The notes under the pieces are model-generated. The model was given only the letters and a program-made list of their open reading frames with translations, had not been told where the DNA came from and did no database searches. From Aldersonia kunmingensis (lineage in GTDB: Bacteria > Actinomycetota > Actinomycetes > Mycobacteriales > Mycobacteriaceae), in the NCBI RefSeq assembly GCF_001646865.1, contig NZ_LRRB01000084.1:1-32718 (forward strand): DNA of 32,718 bases, given 5' to 3'. How positions within the stretch are numbered: the stretch's first letter is position 1; each line of letters begins with the position of its first letter. Shown here piece after piece: positions 23,664-30,729 of this stretch. Made by a program: the position numbers and the translations under genes.

Positions 23664-24362
23664 GTGACGACGCAGGCGCGCCCGGCGCAGCGGCCGTTGG
23701 ATCTGCCGCGGCGGATCGTGTGTCTTCCCGGTGTCTATCGACCGCAGACCGATTCGGTCCTGCTTGCCGAGGCATTGCGGGAGGCATCACTACCGCCCGA
23801 TGCGCGCGTGCTGGATATATGCACCGGCAGCGGTGTACTTGCCCTCACAGCCGCGCAACTCGGCGCGGGAGAAGTGACCGCGCTGGATACTTCCCGGCGA
23901 GCTGTGATTTCGGCCTGGTTGAACGGGCAGGCAAATCGATTGAAGGTGCACGTTCGGCGCGGCGATTGCTATGACGCTTTCGCGCTGGGGACCTTCGATG
24001 TCGTGCTGGCCAATCCGCCGTATGTGCCTTGCCCACCCGGTGCCGACACCTCGGCCAAATGGGATGCCGGCCCGGATGGGCGTTCGGTACTCGATCCGTT
24101 GTGCGCCAACGCGATCGATCTGCTGCGTCCCGGTGGGCTCTTGCTCCTTGTCCACTCGGAGTTCGCCGGCGCTGATGCCTCGCTGCGTCAGCTGCGCGAG
24201 AGCGGGCTCAAGGCCGCAATCGTGGCCCGGCGCCGGGTGCCGTTCGGTCCGGTGTTGCGTGGCCGCGTCGACTACCTGAACACCCGCGGATTGTGTTCTG
24301 CGGAAACTGCGTCCGAGGAAGTGGTGGTGATTCGTGCCGACCGGCCCAACCGACCGAACTGA
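23664..24362 (+). CDS. HemK-like SAM-dependent methyltransferase
   Basis: The product has 232 residues with a class I Rossmann methyltransferase fold. The SAM loop is DICTGSG (51-57), the acidic ribose ligand lies in VTALDTS, and the catalytic motif is NPPY (117-120), the signature of N-methylation of glutamine or of nucleic-acid bases. It resembles the HemK2/MTQ2 group rather than PrmC, since the usual PrmC N-terminal helical domain is absent. GTG 23664 is chosen within a longer frame because GGAGG lies 7 bases upstream. Its last 29 bases overlap the CDGSH gene. The substrate is not predictable from sequence; an annotation as a release-factor methyltransferase would be unsafe. Confidence 0.85.
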   Translation: MTTQARPAQRPLDLPRRIVCLPGVYRPQTDSVLLAEALREASLPPDARVLDICTGSGVLALTAAQLGAGEVTALDTSRRAVISAWLNGQANRLKVHVRRGDCYDAFALGTFDVVLANPPYVPCPPGADTSAKWDAGPDGRSVLDPLCANAIDLLRPGGLLLLVHSEFAGADASLRQLRESGLKAAIVARRRVPFGPVLRGRVDYLNTRGLCSAETASEEVVVIRADRPNRPN

Positions 24363-24573
24363 GCCCAACGCCCGCCGGGTGCGCCCGGTGAAGGGCGGGC
24401 CGGTGCTGATCGACGGCCCGGTGGAGGTGGAGCTACCGGACGGATCGGTGGTGTCCTCCGATCGGTTCGTGGTCGCATTGTGTGTCTGCCGGCGCAGCCG
24501 CACCTACCCGCTGTGCGACACAAGTCATCGCCGCAAATGCCGCGCGGTGGCAACCCCTGGCGACGACGAGTAG
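24334..24573 (+). CDS. CDGSH-type iron-sulfur protein
   Basis: The product has 79 residues. It carries the [2Fe-2S] motif C-x-C-x2-S-x3-P-x-C-D-x2-H as Cys50, Cys52, Cys61 and His65 (CVCRRSRTYPLCDTSH); the usual Gly after Asp is Thr here. The 3-Cys/1-His cluster is typical of mitoNEET-like proteins that sense redox state or move electrons or clusters. GTG 24334 overlaps the methyltransferase gene by 29 bases, so translation is probably coupled. The gene converges on the iron-containing redox enzyme gene with 31 bases between stops. In my recollection CDGSH and heme-oxygenase-fold genes are often neighbours in actinobacteria, which suggests an electron-transfer partnership. Confidence 0.87.
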   Translation: MPTGPTDRTEPNARRVRPVKGGPVLIDGPVEVELPDGSVVSSDRFVVALCVCRRSRTYPLCDTSHRRKCRAVATPGDDE

Positions 24574-24604
24574 CACTGCCGCCGAGCCGGTTTCGTGTCG
24601 AACC

Positions 24605-25606
24605 TCAGTCGCTGAGCGGAATCGGCGACAGCGAGCTGCGTTCCCGGCCCCACTTGTCCAGGATGAAATGCGCGAGCCGCTGCTCGAGGAGTTCGGATGC
24701 CTCGATGCCGAAAACGATGTCGGCTTCACATTTCGGGTCCTCGCGCAGCAGTTCCGCGACAACGTCATGGCGGAGCACCTGCTCGTGTACGGCGTCGGCC
24801 TCGATGTGCTCGGCAAAGAAATGGCGGCACTCGTGCGGCGCCTCGAGCCGCTCGAGCCCCGCGAGGATTTTGCGCGCGCTCGGTGCGGTGGTGATCTCCG
24901 CCGCGGCGAGCAGCCCGACCAGCGCGGCCCGCAGCTGCCGCCGCAGCCCGCACAACGACATGAAGTTGACCGTGGCCAGCGACTCCGGCGGCACGCAATC
25001 GACGTACGCGAGGTATCGCGAGCTCATCCTCGCCGCGCGCAGCAGGTCGGCGAACAGCGTCGAGTGCATGCGGTCCGCCCGCCCGCCGCCGTACTCGTCG
25101 AACTCGACGGCGACGAGCGCGGCCTTCGCCGCTCCGGTGAGGCGCGGAATCACCCACGCGTGGGGATCCGCCTCCTTGAGGTGATACAGCGACCGGTGCG
25201 CGAAGAACTCCCGCATGTGCACCCAGGTACCGCGGTCGGCCAGGTAATCCGAAAGGCCGGCGCCATCCATCGGTTCGACCAACAGCTGGTCGAGGGAGGC
25301 GTTCGCGTCGTTGGCTCCCGAGGTCTGCTCATGCAGCGTGGACAGGAAGCGTTCCTCGAGCTCGTGGCGCAGCTCGAGCAGTTCGGGGTCCCATTCCCAG
25401 CCGTCGTCGACCCCGGTGAATCCGGCGTAGTGCAGCTCGTAGCAGACACACAACGCAAGCTGCGCGTCCGCGCCGAGCGGATCGGCGCGCAGGGGAGTCG
25501 GGAGGGTGAACTGCCCAGCGTGCGGCTCGCGTTCGGAAAGTGCGGTGATCACGGCATACGACACGGGTCCGCGCGGGCGCGGCAGGGCAGGGGCAAACGA
25601 CGGCAT
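24605..25606 (-). CDS. Iron-containing redox enzyme family protein (heme-oxygenase-like fold)
   Basis: The product has 333 residues, mostly helical. It has scattered His/Glu motifs expected of the heme-oxygenase-like diiron (HDO) superfamily: MREFFAHRSLYHLKEADPHAW, in part EFFAHRSLYHLKEADPH, then VEFDEYGGGRADRMHS and HFFAEHIEADAVHEQVLRHD. This spacing of Glu, His and Asp residues fits two iron sites. HDO members perform N-oxygenation, decarboxylation or desaturation; the substrate here is unknown. ATG 25606 is used; there is no ribosome site, and the predicted start of transcription is about 4 bases upstream, consistent with a leaderless mRNA. Confidence 0.82.
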   Translation of the reverse strand: MPSFAPALPRPRGPVSYAVITALSEREPHAGQFTLPTPLRADPLGADAQLALCVCYELHYAGFTGVDDGWEWDPELLELRHELEERFLSTLHEQTSGANDANASLDQLLVEPMDGAGLSDYLADRGTWVHMREFFAHRSLYHLKEADPHAWVIPRLTGAAKAALVAVEFDEYGGGRADRMHSTLFADLLRAARMSSRYLAYVDCVPPESLATVNFMSLCGLRRQLRAALVGLLAAAEITTAPSARKILAGLERLEAPHECRHFFAEHIEADAVHEQVLRHDVVAELLREDPKCEADIVFGIEASELLEQRLAHFILDKWGRERSSLSPIPLSD

Positions 25607-25616
25607 GGCATCGGAC

Positions 25617-25641
25617 TTACCCGTATCCCGGGTGCCGAAAC
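25617..25641 (-). promoter_or_regulatory. SigF/SigB-type promoter of the iron-containing redox enzyme gene
   Basis: On the minus strand GTTT (25641-25638), 15 bases, GGGTAA (25622-25617). The -10 ends 10 bases before ATG 25606, leaving almost no leader. Confidence 0.7.
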
Positions 25642-25642
25642 T

Positions 25643-25663
25643 CGGAGCTTGCTCACAGCTCCG
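25643..25663 (-). terminator. Possible terminator of the TetR-crotonase operon
   Basis: CGGAGCT (25643-25649) and AGCTCCG (25657-25663) form a 7-bp stem with a 7-base loop about 80 bases after the crotonase stop. It directly abuts the -35 box of the next promoter. The T-run is short. Confidence 0.35.
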
Positions 25664-25740
25664 CGCCAGCGGTTTGCCCAGGGTTCGAGGTGCTCGCCCC
25701 GATCGGTGGCGAGACGCTTCCCGACTGACTTGCCTTCGGG

Positions 25741-26529
25741 TCACCAGCCTGGTGGCAGGGTGGTGAAGTCGGGCGCCCGTCCTTCGGCAAACGCGGTGAG
25801 TGCTTCGAGGTTGGCCGGCCCGCCCATGAGTTCGGCGAAGCAGTTGTTTTCGCGTTGCCGGGCAGCCGCGATTTCTGCGCGCAGCGGCTCGGTCATCGTC
25901 TTCTTGACCGCGATGAGGCTGGAGATCGGTTGGGCAGCAAGCTGTTCGGCGTGGCTGCGGGCGGTCGTCAACAGGTCATCGGGTTCGCACACCGCGAATA
26001 CGAGCCCCATGGCCTTGGCCTGGGCAGCGTCGATCCATTGCGAGGACAGCAGCATCCAGGCGGCATTCTGGCGCCCGACGAGCCGGGGCAGCAGATACGA
26101 CGACGCGGCTTCGGGTGCAACGCCGAGGCTCGTGAACGGACATTTCAAGCGTGCGGTCGTAGACATGAACGCCAGGTCCGCGAACCCGAGGATGGTGGCT
26201 CCCAAGCCGAGGCCGAGACCGTTGACCGCGCACACGAACGGTTTCGGAAATTCGGCAACAGCGTCGAGCAATCCGAGAAACCCGTACTCGCCGGGGACGA
26301 AGTTCTCGTCGCCGGAGGCACGCTGACCCATTTCGAGCAGGTCGGTGCCGGCCGAGAACGCGCGGCCTTCACCGGTGAGCAGCACCACGGCCACACCGGG
26401 GTCATCCGCCGCTTCCCGCAGGGCGCGGGCTGTCGCGTCGTAAAGCGCCTCGTTGAAGGCGTTGAGTGCCTCGGGTCGGTCGAGGGTGATCTCGCGGACT
26501 CGTTTGTTGTCCGCGATGCGCAGAACCAT
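25741..26529 (-). CDS. Enoyl-CoA hydratase/isomerase (crotonase) family protein
   Basis: The product has 262 residues with a crotonase fold. The oxyanion-hole segments are GRAFSAGTDLLEMG (about 62-75) and AVNGLGLGLGATI. The region after the second segment (PFTSLGVAPEAASSYLLPRL) carries a Glu at the common catalytic position of hydratases. ATG 26529 has AGGGA 8 bases upstream. It is the last gene of the TetR-led operon, 32 bases after DUF1059. Substrate and reaction (hydration, isomerisation or thioester hydrolysis) cannot be fixed from sequence; acyl-CoA metabolism is the safe statement. Confidence 0.9.
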   Translation of the reverse strand: MVLRIADNKRVREITLDRPEALNAFNEALYDATARALREAADDPGVAVVLLTGEGRAFSAGTDLLEMGQRASGDENFVPGEYGFLGLLDAVAEFPKPFVCAVNGLGLGLGATILGFADLAFMSTTARLKCPFTSLGVAPEAASSYLLPRLVGRQNAAWMLLSSQWIDAAQAKAMGLVFAVCEPDDLLTTARSHAEQLAAQPISSLIAVKKTMTEPLRAEIAAARQRENNCFAELMGGPANLEALTAFAEGRAPDFTTLPPGW

Positions 26530-26561
26530 GCTGTTGTCCCTAGCTGTTCGGGTCGGGGAAG

Positions 26562-26708
26562 TCAGTACGCGATGAAGAGGATCTCGTCGCGGCTGTACTC
26601 GTGCCCGGGGTGGTTCTCGGCGAGATGCTTGGTCGTCTTTTCGACCAGCTCGTCTTCGTCCTTGCCGACGATGATTTCGCCGCACGGGCAGTTCAGTCGA
26701 GTCTTCAT
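26562..26708 (-). CDS. DUF1059 small protein
   Basis: The product has 48 residues: MKTRLNCPCGEIIVGKDEDE, then a helix and HLAENHPGHEYSRDEILFIA. The CPCG pair and the downstream His residues are typical of DUF1059; a small metal site is possible. Function is unknown. ATG 26708 has AGGAGC upstream and overlaps the SDR stop as ATGA, so it is translated with the operon. Confidence 0.85.
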   Translation of the reverse strand: MKTRLNCPCGEIIVGKDEDELVEKTTKHLAENHPGHEYSRDEILFIAY

Positions 26709-27676
26709 GGGTTCGCTCCTATTGTTGGGTTGGATGGTGCCGAAATCTCGAACGTCATGCCGGTCAGCTCTTGTGCCAATGCCCAAAGTCGTTGCCCCGT
26801 ATCGATATCCAGGGCTCGACTCGAGATGGCGACCGGTTTCGGCGCGCCGACCAGTTCGCCAAAACCGCTCGGTCCGAAGAACTCCCCACCGTCGAGGGCC
26901 GGATCAAGGGCGGCCCGCAGGACCGGCAGGGCGCCGTCTGCAGGGCTCTGGGTGAACCACCCTGTCGCCCACGCGAGCCGGGGCTTGTAGACCAGCTGCA
27001 TCAGTTTGTTGCGGTGGTGCAGGATGTTGGTCCGCACCCCGCCGGGGTGGGCGGCGACCGACAGCGCCGGCGATCCCGCGGCGGTCAGGCGACGTTGCAA
27101 CTCCACCATGAACACCATTCCGGCCATCTTCGATCGCGCATAGGCGACGTCGGCGTCGAAGCGCTTGGCGGTCGACTGCGGATCATCGAAATCCAGTGTT
27201 GCGGCGCGACGCCGGTGCGTGATGCTGCTGACCGTCACGACGCGCCCGCCGGTCGACGCGGTGATCGAGTCGATGAGCCGCCCGGTCAGCGCGAAGTGCC
27301 CGAGAAAGTTTGTGCCGAAGTCGGTTTCGAAACCATCGCTCGTGGTGCCGTAGCTCGATGCCATGACGCCGGCGTTGTTGATGAGCAGATCGATAACCGG
27401 CCAGCGGGCGCGCAGTTGCGCCGCGCATTCGGCGACGGAATCCAGGCTGGACAGATCCAGCCGCACAGCGTGTAGATCCGCCCCCGGCAGTCCAGCCTTG
27501 ATCTGTCGGATGGCGAGACCGGCAGCATCGAGGTTGCGGCAGGCCAGCACCACCGTGGCGTCGCGTGCGGCGAGTTCACGGGCGGTTTCGAGCCCGATCC
27601 CGGCATTGGCGCCGGTGACCACCGCAACCCGACCGGCCTGGTCGGGTGCCTGCACTCCAATCGTGTGCTCGGTCAT
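26705..27676 (-). CDS. Short-chain dehydrogenase/reductase (retinol dehydrogenase-like)
   Basis: The product has 323 residues. NAD(P)-binding TGANAGIG lies at about 21-28, NNAG in LLINNAGVMAS, the catalytic Ser in VTVSSITH and the catalytic pair in YARSKMAGM (Tyr-x3-Lys). The arginine in ACRNLD after the second strand favours NADP(H). It resembles the WWOX/retinol-dehydrogenase-like SDR group, which acts on hydrophobic alcohols or ketones. ATG 27676 is preceded by GAGGG. It starts 10 bases after the SnoaL-like gene ends and overlaps DUF1059 by 4 bases, so it is within one operon. Confidence 0.9.
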   Translation of the reverse strand: MTEHTIGVQAPDQAGRVAVVTGANAGIGLETARELAARDATVVLACRNLDAAGLAIRQIKAGLPGADLHAVRLDLSSLDSVAECAAQLRARWPVIDLLINNAGVMASSYGTTSDGFETDFGTNFLGHFALTGRLIDSITASTGGRVVTVSSITHRRRAATLDFDDPQSTAKRFDADVAYARSKMAGMVFMVELQRRLTAAGSPALSVAAHPGGVRTNILHHRNKLMQLVYKPRLAWATGWFTQSPADGALPVLRAALDPALDGGEFFGPSGFGELVGAPKPVAISSRALDIDTGQRLWALAQELTGMTFEISAPSNPTIGANP

Positions 27677-27686
27677 CACCACACCC

Positions 27687-28250
27687 TCAGTCGGCGATGA
27701 GCGGCACCGGCCACAGCGGCGCACTCAACTCGTTCAGCGGGTAGTGGCCAGGTTGCGGGGCTGCCGCGGCCGCGACGCGTCGATCCAGTTCCGGGGTGTT
27801 GGTCTTGTCCTTGTACATCTTCCCGATGGTCGTTGCGGCGATCTGTGCATCGAAGATGTCGCGCTGCCAGGACCATGCGCCCTTGCCGTCGTACTGGAAC
27901 CAACTGCAGCCCAGCCCGGGGATCTCGTAGATCTCCCCGGAGGGATCGGTGAAGGTGCTGCGCTGCCGCCAGAATCCGACCACCTGTCCGGTGGTTTCAT
28001 CGATCACCGACGACTGGTACGGGTACACCCAGCCCTGGAAGCCGAGCATCTCCGTACCCAGCGCGAGGTCGCGGATTTCGTTGCGCCCGTTGGCCATGAA
28101 GTGCTGCGTCGCCGAGTACGACCACCCGTAAGTGGCGTCCTCGGTGTAGTGGTCGGCCATCACGGACCAGTCGCCCAGTTCCTGCGCTTTGCGGTTGATG
28201 TCCAGCCAGCTCTGCCAAAACTCTTCCAGCTCTTTGCGTTCGAATGCCAC
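27687..28250 (-). CDS. SnoaL-like (NTF2-fold) protein
   Basis: The product has 187 residues. The pattern FWQSWLDINRKAQELGDW, then HYTEDATYGWSYS and FMANGRNEIRDLALG, is that of a cone-shaped NTF2/SnoaL-like domain (about residues 10-140), followed by a Pro/Ala-rich tail. Such proteins are small-molecule isomerases, hydrolases or binding proteins in polyketide, steroid and aromatic pathways. GTG 28250 has GAAGAG upstream. It lies 11 bases after tetR and 10 before the SDR gene. With an SDR and a crotonase in the same operon, a catabolic or tailoring pathway for a cyclic lipid-like substrate is plausible but unproven. Confidence 0.8.
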   Translation of the reverse strand: MAFERKELEEFWQSWLDINRKAQELGDWSVMADHYTEDATYGWSYSATQHFMANGRNEIRDLALGTEMLGFQGWVYPYQSSVIDETTGQVVGFWRQRSTFTDPSGEIYEIPGLGCSWFQYDGKGAWSWQRDIFDAQIAATTIGKMYKDKTNTPELDRRVAAAAAPQPGHYPLNELSAPLWPVPLIAD

Positions 28251-28261
28251 GGCTCTTCTTC

Positions 28262-28840
28262 CTAGTTGTTGGCGAGTAGCAAGGCGGCCACGGTTGTCAG
28301 CTGCTCCGCCATCTCGTCGTAGGTGTAGTAGTTCATTCCGGCGTGGATCATGGCGCCGCTCACGGCGATATTGAGCGCGTTCAGCACCACTTCGCTGCAG
28401 TCCTGACCCGCGGCAGCGCGGAGGCGCTCGACCATGGCGCGCCCGATGCGGTTGCGGATCTGCTCGACATCCGGATCACGGCTGAGCACCGCGGCAGACG
28501 CGGCAGTACTGAGCTCGGGCTCGGCGGCCATAAGCGCGCCCAGGTCGGCGAAGATCGCCGACAACCGCTCCAAAGGTGTTTCACCGGTGATCGGTTGCCG
28601 GCACCACTGCTCGATCCTCCGGCGATACGCCTCGGCCACGAGGTGCTGCTTGGCAGAGAAATAGCCGTAGGCGGTCGCGTGTGTGAGCTCCGCGCGGCGG
28701 CACACCTCACGGATGGTGAGCTGGTCATATCCCTTTTCGCGCAGCACCACGAGGCCGGCGTCGAGCAACCGCTCCACCGTCTCCGGTGAGCGGCCACTCA
28801 ACGCTCGCCGGCTCGGCGTCGTCGCCGTGGCCTCCGTCAT
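28262..28840 (-). CDS. TetR-family transcriptional regulator
   Basis: The product has 192 residues. An N-terminal helix-turn-helix (RLLDAGLVVLREKGYDQLTI, then REVCRRAELTHATAYGYFSAK) is followed by a helical ligand domain. ATG 28840 is preferred to GTG 28852, because the likely -10 box (TAGTGT, 28854-28849) covers the GTG and places the transcription start about 1-2 bases before the ATG, suggesting a leaderless mRNA. A perfect palindrome lies in the promoter spacer. The regulator heads the operon with SnoaL-like, SDR, DUF1059 and crotonase genes, so it probably represses the whole unit until an acyl-CoA or related metabolite binds. The ligand is unknown. Confidence 0.9.
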   Translation of the reverse strand: MTEATATTPSRRALSGRSPETVERLLDAGLVVLREKGYDQLTIREVCRRAELTHATAYGYFSAKQHLVAEAYRRRIEQWCRQPITGETPLERLSAIFADLGALMAAEPELSTAASAAVLSRDPDVEQIRNRIGRAMVERLRAAAGQDCSEVVLNALNIAVSGAMIHAGMNYYTYDEMAEQLTTVAALLLANN

Positions 28841-28848
28841 GGCGATTG

Positions 28849-28878
28849 ACACTAGGCTTTACACGTGTAAAGACGCAA
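28849..28878 (-). promoter_or_regulatory. tetR operon promoter with embedded 16-bp operator
   Basis: On the minus strand TTGCGT (28878-28873), 18 bases, TAGTGT (28854-28849). The spacer holds the perfect palindrome CTTTACACGTGTAAAG (28857-28872). An operator between -35 and -10 is the standard layout for TetR autorepression. Confidence 0.7.
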
Positions 28879-28960
28879 GGGTGTGCGCACTGCTCAGGCC
28901 GCACACTTCCCGACGCGGCGCCCGCGAGCCCTCGACGCAGACGCTCGAAAAGTATGCCGC

Positions 28961-29581
28961 TCAGACGGTTTCGGGAACGTGCAGATGTGCAAGCGCGAGC
29001 TCGAACTCGCACACCTCGAGAATCTCCGCATGCGCCTCGGTAGTGCCGGCCTCGCGGATCGTGCCCGCAGCGCCCCTCGTGCGCTCCATGGCGCCGAAGC
29101 TGTCATATGTCACCGAGGACACGCAGATGCCCGAGTCGCGATCGGCCATGAGGCTTGCACTGCAGAATCCGTCGAGTTCCCCGAGCGCGGGCAGCGACGC
29201 GAGTTTGAAGATATCCACGCCGCGGTCGATATTCGCCGCGTCGACCCGGAACCAGGTGGCACGGACGCAGGACCCGTAGTGCGACCGGTGATGACGATGC
29301 AGTGCGAGGATCTCCCATTCATCGACCTGGGGACGTCCGCCGAGCGCTTCGGCGGCACGCGTGCGAACCGCGTGCAGCTCTGCGTCACTGGCCTTCATGT
29401 CGTCTGCGCTGCGCCAGGAGCTGGTAACGATGCAGCGCCGGGATTCCCGGTCGACCAGCATCGACAGGCCCACGCAGCCGGGCATGCTGCGCACGGTGGG
29501 CATGACTTCAGTACTTATGTGCCGGATCCCGGAGTTGATCCGATCCGGATGCGCAACGACGGTGGTGGAGCGTGCGAACAC
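28961..29581 (-). CDS. Tandem antibiotic-biosynthesis-monooxygenase-like (dimeric alpha/beta barrel) protein
   Basis: The product has 206 residues made of two similar halves. Each has a segment of the form Gly-[FV]-x-[GS]-x-S-x-x-x-D-x-[ED]-S (CVGLSMLVDRESRRCIVTSSW near residue 45, cut here to LVDRESRRCIVTSSW, and SLMADRDSGICVSSV near residue 160), as in ABM/YgiN-type ferredoxin-like barrels. A two-domain chain can form a barrel without dimerising. Activity is unknown; relatives include cofactor-free monooxygenases and heme degraders. GTG 29581 is chosen since GGAGGG lies 7 bases upstream. A faint ECF-like pair (CGAACC, 17 bases, CGTC) lies upstream on the minus strand. It is transcribed toward tetR with 120 bases between. 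Confidence 0.7.
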   Translation of the reverse strand: MFARSTTVVAHPDRINSGIRHISTEVMPTVRSMPGCVGLSMLVDRESRRCIVTSSWRSADDMKASDAELHAVRTRAAEALGGRPQVDEWEILALHRHHRSHYGSCVRATWFRVDAANIDRGVDIFKLASLPALGELDGFCSASLMADRDSGICVSSVTYDSFGAMERTRGAAGTIREAGTTEAHAEILEVCEFELALAHLHVPETV

Positions 29582-29742
29582 GGGAGTTCCCTCCAGTCGG
29601 GGCAGCACCCCGGCGGCGCCACCGGTCAGGATTGACGATGCTCCGCGACCGGTGGGTTCGCAAGGAAATGGGAGAACGTTATCGGAGCGCGTCTAATGGG
29701 CTCTGACGAGCGCGTTCGCGCCTGCGCTATCAGCGAGCGATG

Positions 29743-30117
29743 TCAGTCGAGTGCGTCCCGGGCATTCGCGAGGTTGTCCGCGGCGAGCACGAGCCGGGTG
29801 CTGGTCGCGAGGTAGGCGGTGGTGATGTTGACGGCCGCCTCGCCGAGGCGGTGCGCAACCTCGCCGAGCGCTCCTGGCCGGTCATCCACGGCGTGGACGA
29901 TGACCTCTTGTTCTTCGGTGATCGCGATCCCGGCGCCCTGCAGGGCCTCGAACGCGGGCGCGGCGTCCTCCACGAGCAGGTGAACTTCCGCGACTCCGCC
30001 GCCGCGGGTGACTGCGCAGAACCCCGCGATATTGACCCCGGACTTGCCGAGCACATCGCCGAGGCGGGCCAGCTCACCTGGCCGGTCGTCGAGTTCGATG
30101 GTCAGGTCGGTCGCCAT
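29743..30117 (-). CDS. Tandem ACT-domain protein
   Basis: The product has 124 residues consisting of two ACT domains: residues about 1-70 (TIELDDRPGELARLGDVLGK, then GVNIAGF) and 72-124 (IVHAVDDRPGALGEVAHRLGE, cut here to AVDDRPGALGEVAHRLGE, then AVNITTAYL). The DRPG turn in each is the usual amino-acid-binding loop. There is no catalytic domain, so it is a stand-alone ligand sensor. ATG 30117 has AAAGGGGG upstream. It sits downstream of the Lrp gene on the same strand, 79 bases away, next to arginine catabolic genes, so it may sense an amino acid from that pathway; the link is inference. Confidence 0.85.
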   Translation of the reverse strand: MATDLTIELDDRPGELARLGDVLGKSGVNIAGFCAVTRGGGVAEVHLLVEDAAPAFEALQGAGIAITEEQEVIVHAVDDRPGALGEVAHRLGEAAVNITTAYLATSTRLVLAADNLANARDALD

Positions 30118-30196
30118 CGCTGCCCCCTTTCCGGGTGCACACCTGCAATCTTCCGCCTTCGCGGCGCGCCAGGTCAGCGGTTCCGGCCCCGAGATT

Positions 30197-30649
30197 TCAG
30201 CTGATGGGCGGTAGCAGCCGGCTGAGCACCACGCTGCTCTTGGTCTGCAGGACGGCCGGATGCGCGCGCAGACTCTCGAGCGTCTTTTCGAGGTGGCTGG
30301 TGTCGGTGGTCCGCACCCGCATCAGCGCGTTCGCATCGCCGGTCACGGTGTAGGCCTCCTGCACCTCCGGGTGTCGCGCGGCGATCCGGGCAATCTCGAG
30401 CGCCGGGGTGCGTCCCTCGGTATAGAGCTCCACGAATGCCGACACATCGTGGCCGAGCGCCCGCGGGTTCACCGAGGCGTGGAAGCCGGTGATGACGCCG
30501 GTCTCGATGAGCCGGTCAACCCGGCGTTTCACCGCCGGCGCGGATAGCCCCACCGCCGCTCCGATGGTGGCGAAGCTGGCCCGCGCATTCTGTTCGAGCA
30601 GCGCAACGATTCGCCGATCGAGGCCGTCAATGCGCAACGAATCATCCAT
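30197..30649 (-). CDS. Lrp/AsnC-family transcriptional regulator
   Basis: The product has 150 residues. The N-terminal helix-turn-helix is LDRRIVALLEQNARASFATI then GLSAPAVKRRVDRLIETGVI, and the C-terminal RAM (ACT-like) domain includes VQEAYTVTGDANALMRVR. ATG 30649 is preferred over a TTG at 30658. It diverges from ddaH with 80 bases between starts. The same arrangement, AsnC regulator divergent from dimethylargininase and ornithine aminotransferase, is found at Rv2324-Rv2323c-Rv2322c in M. tuberculosis (recalled), so it is probably the arginine- or ornithine-responsive regulator of this operon. Repeats matching an Lrp-like binding array surround its start. Confidence 0.92.
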   Translation of the reverse strand: MDDSLRIDGLDRRIVALLEQNARASFATIGAAVGLSAPAVKRRVDRLIETGVITGFHASVNPRALGHDVSAFVELYTEGRTPALEIARIAARHPEVQEAYTVTGDANALMRVRTTDTSHLEKTLESLRAHPAVLQTKSSVVLSRLLPPIS

Positions 30650-30661
30650 GACACGCAACGA
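30602..30661. promoter_or_regulatory. Phased CGCAACGA repeats, candidate Lrp binding array
   Basis: CGCAACGA occurs at 30602-30609, 30633-30640 and 30654-30661, offsets of 31 and 21 bases, close to three and two helical turns. Each copy is followed by AT-rich bases. The array covers the start of the lrp gene beside the divergent ddaH promoter. Two copies lie in coding sequence, so chance or codon constraint must be considered. Confidence 0.45.
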
Positions 30662-30729
30662 TAGTTAATTGATCGGCCGTCGTCTCGTTTCCATACTTGA
30701 TGTACCGACGCCCGAGAGGGGGCCGTGAG

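Noticed and set aside
24482-26326. A 614-codon plus-strand open frame opposite the iron-containing redox enzyme and crotonase genes
   Set aside because: It spans two opposing genes and an intergenic promoter; no family resemblance.
29594-29640. CGAACC-N17-CGTC upstream of the tandem ABM-like gene as a firm ECF promoter
   Set aside because: The first base of the -35 is wrong and there is no second instance nearby; kept only as a weak remark.
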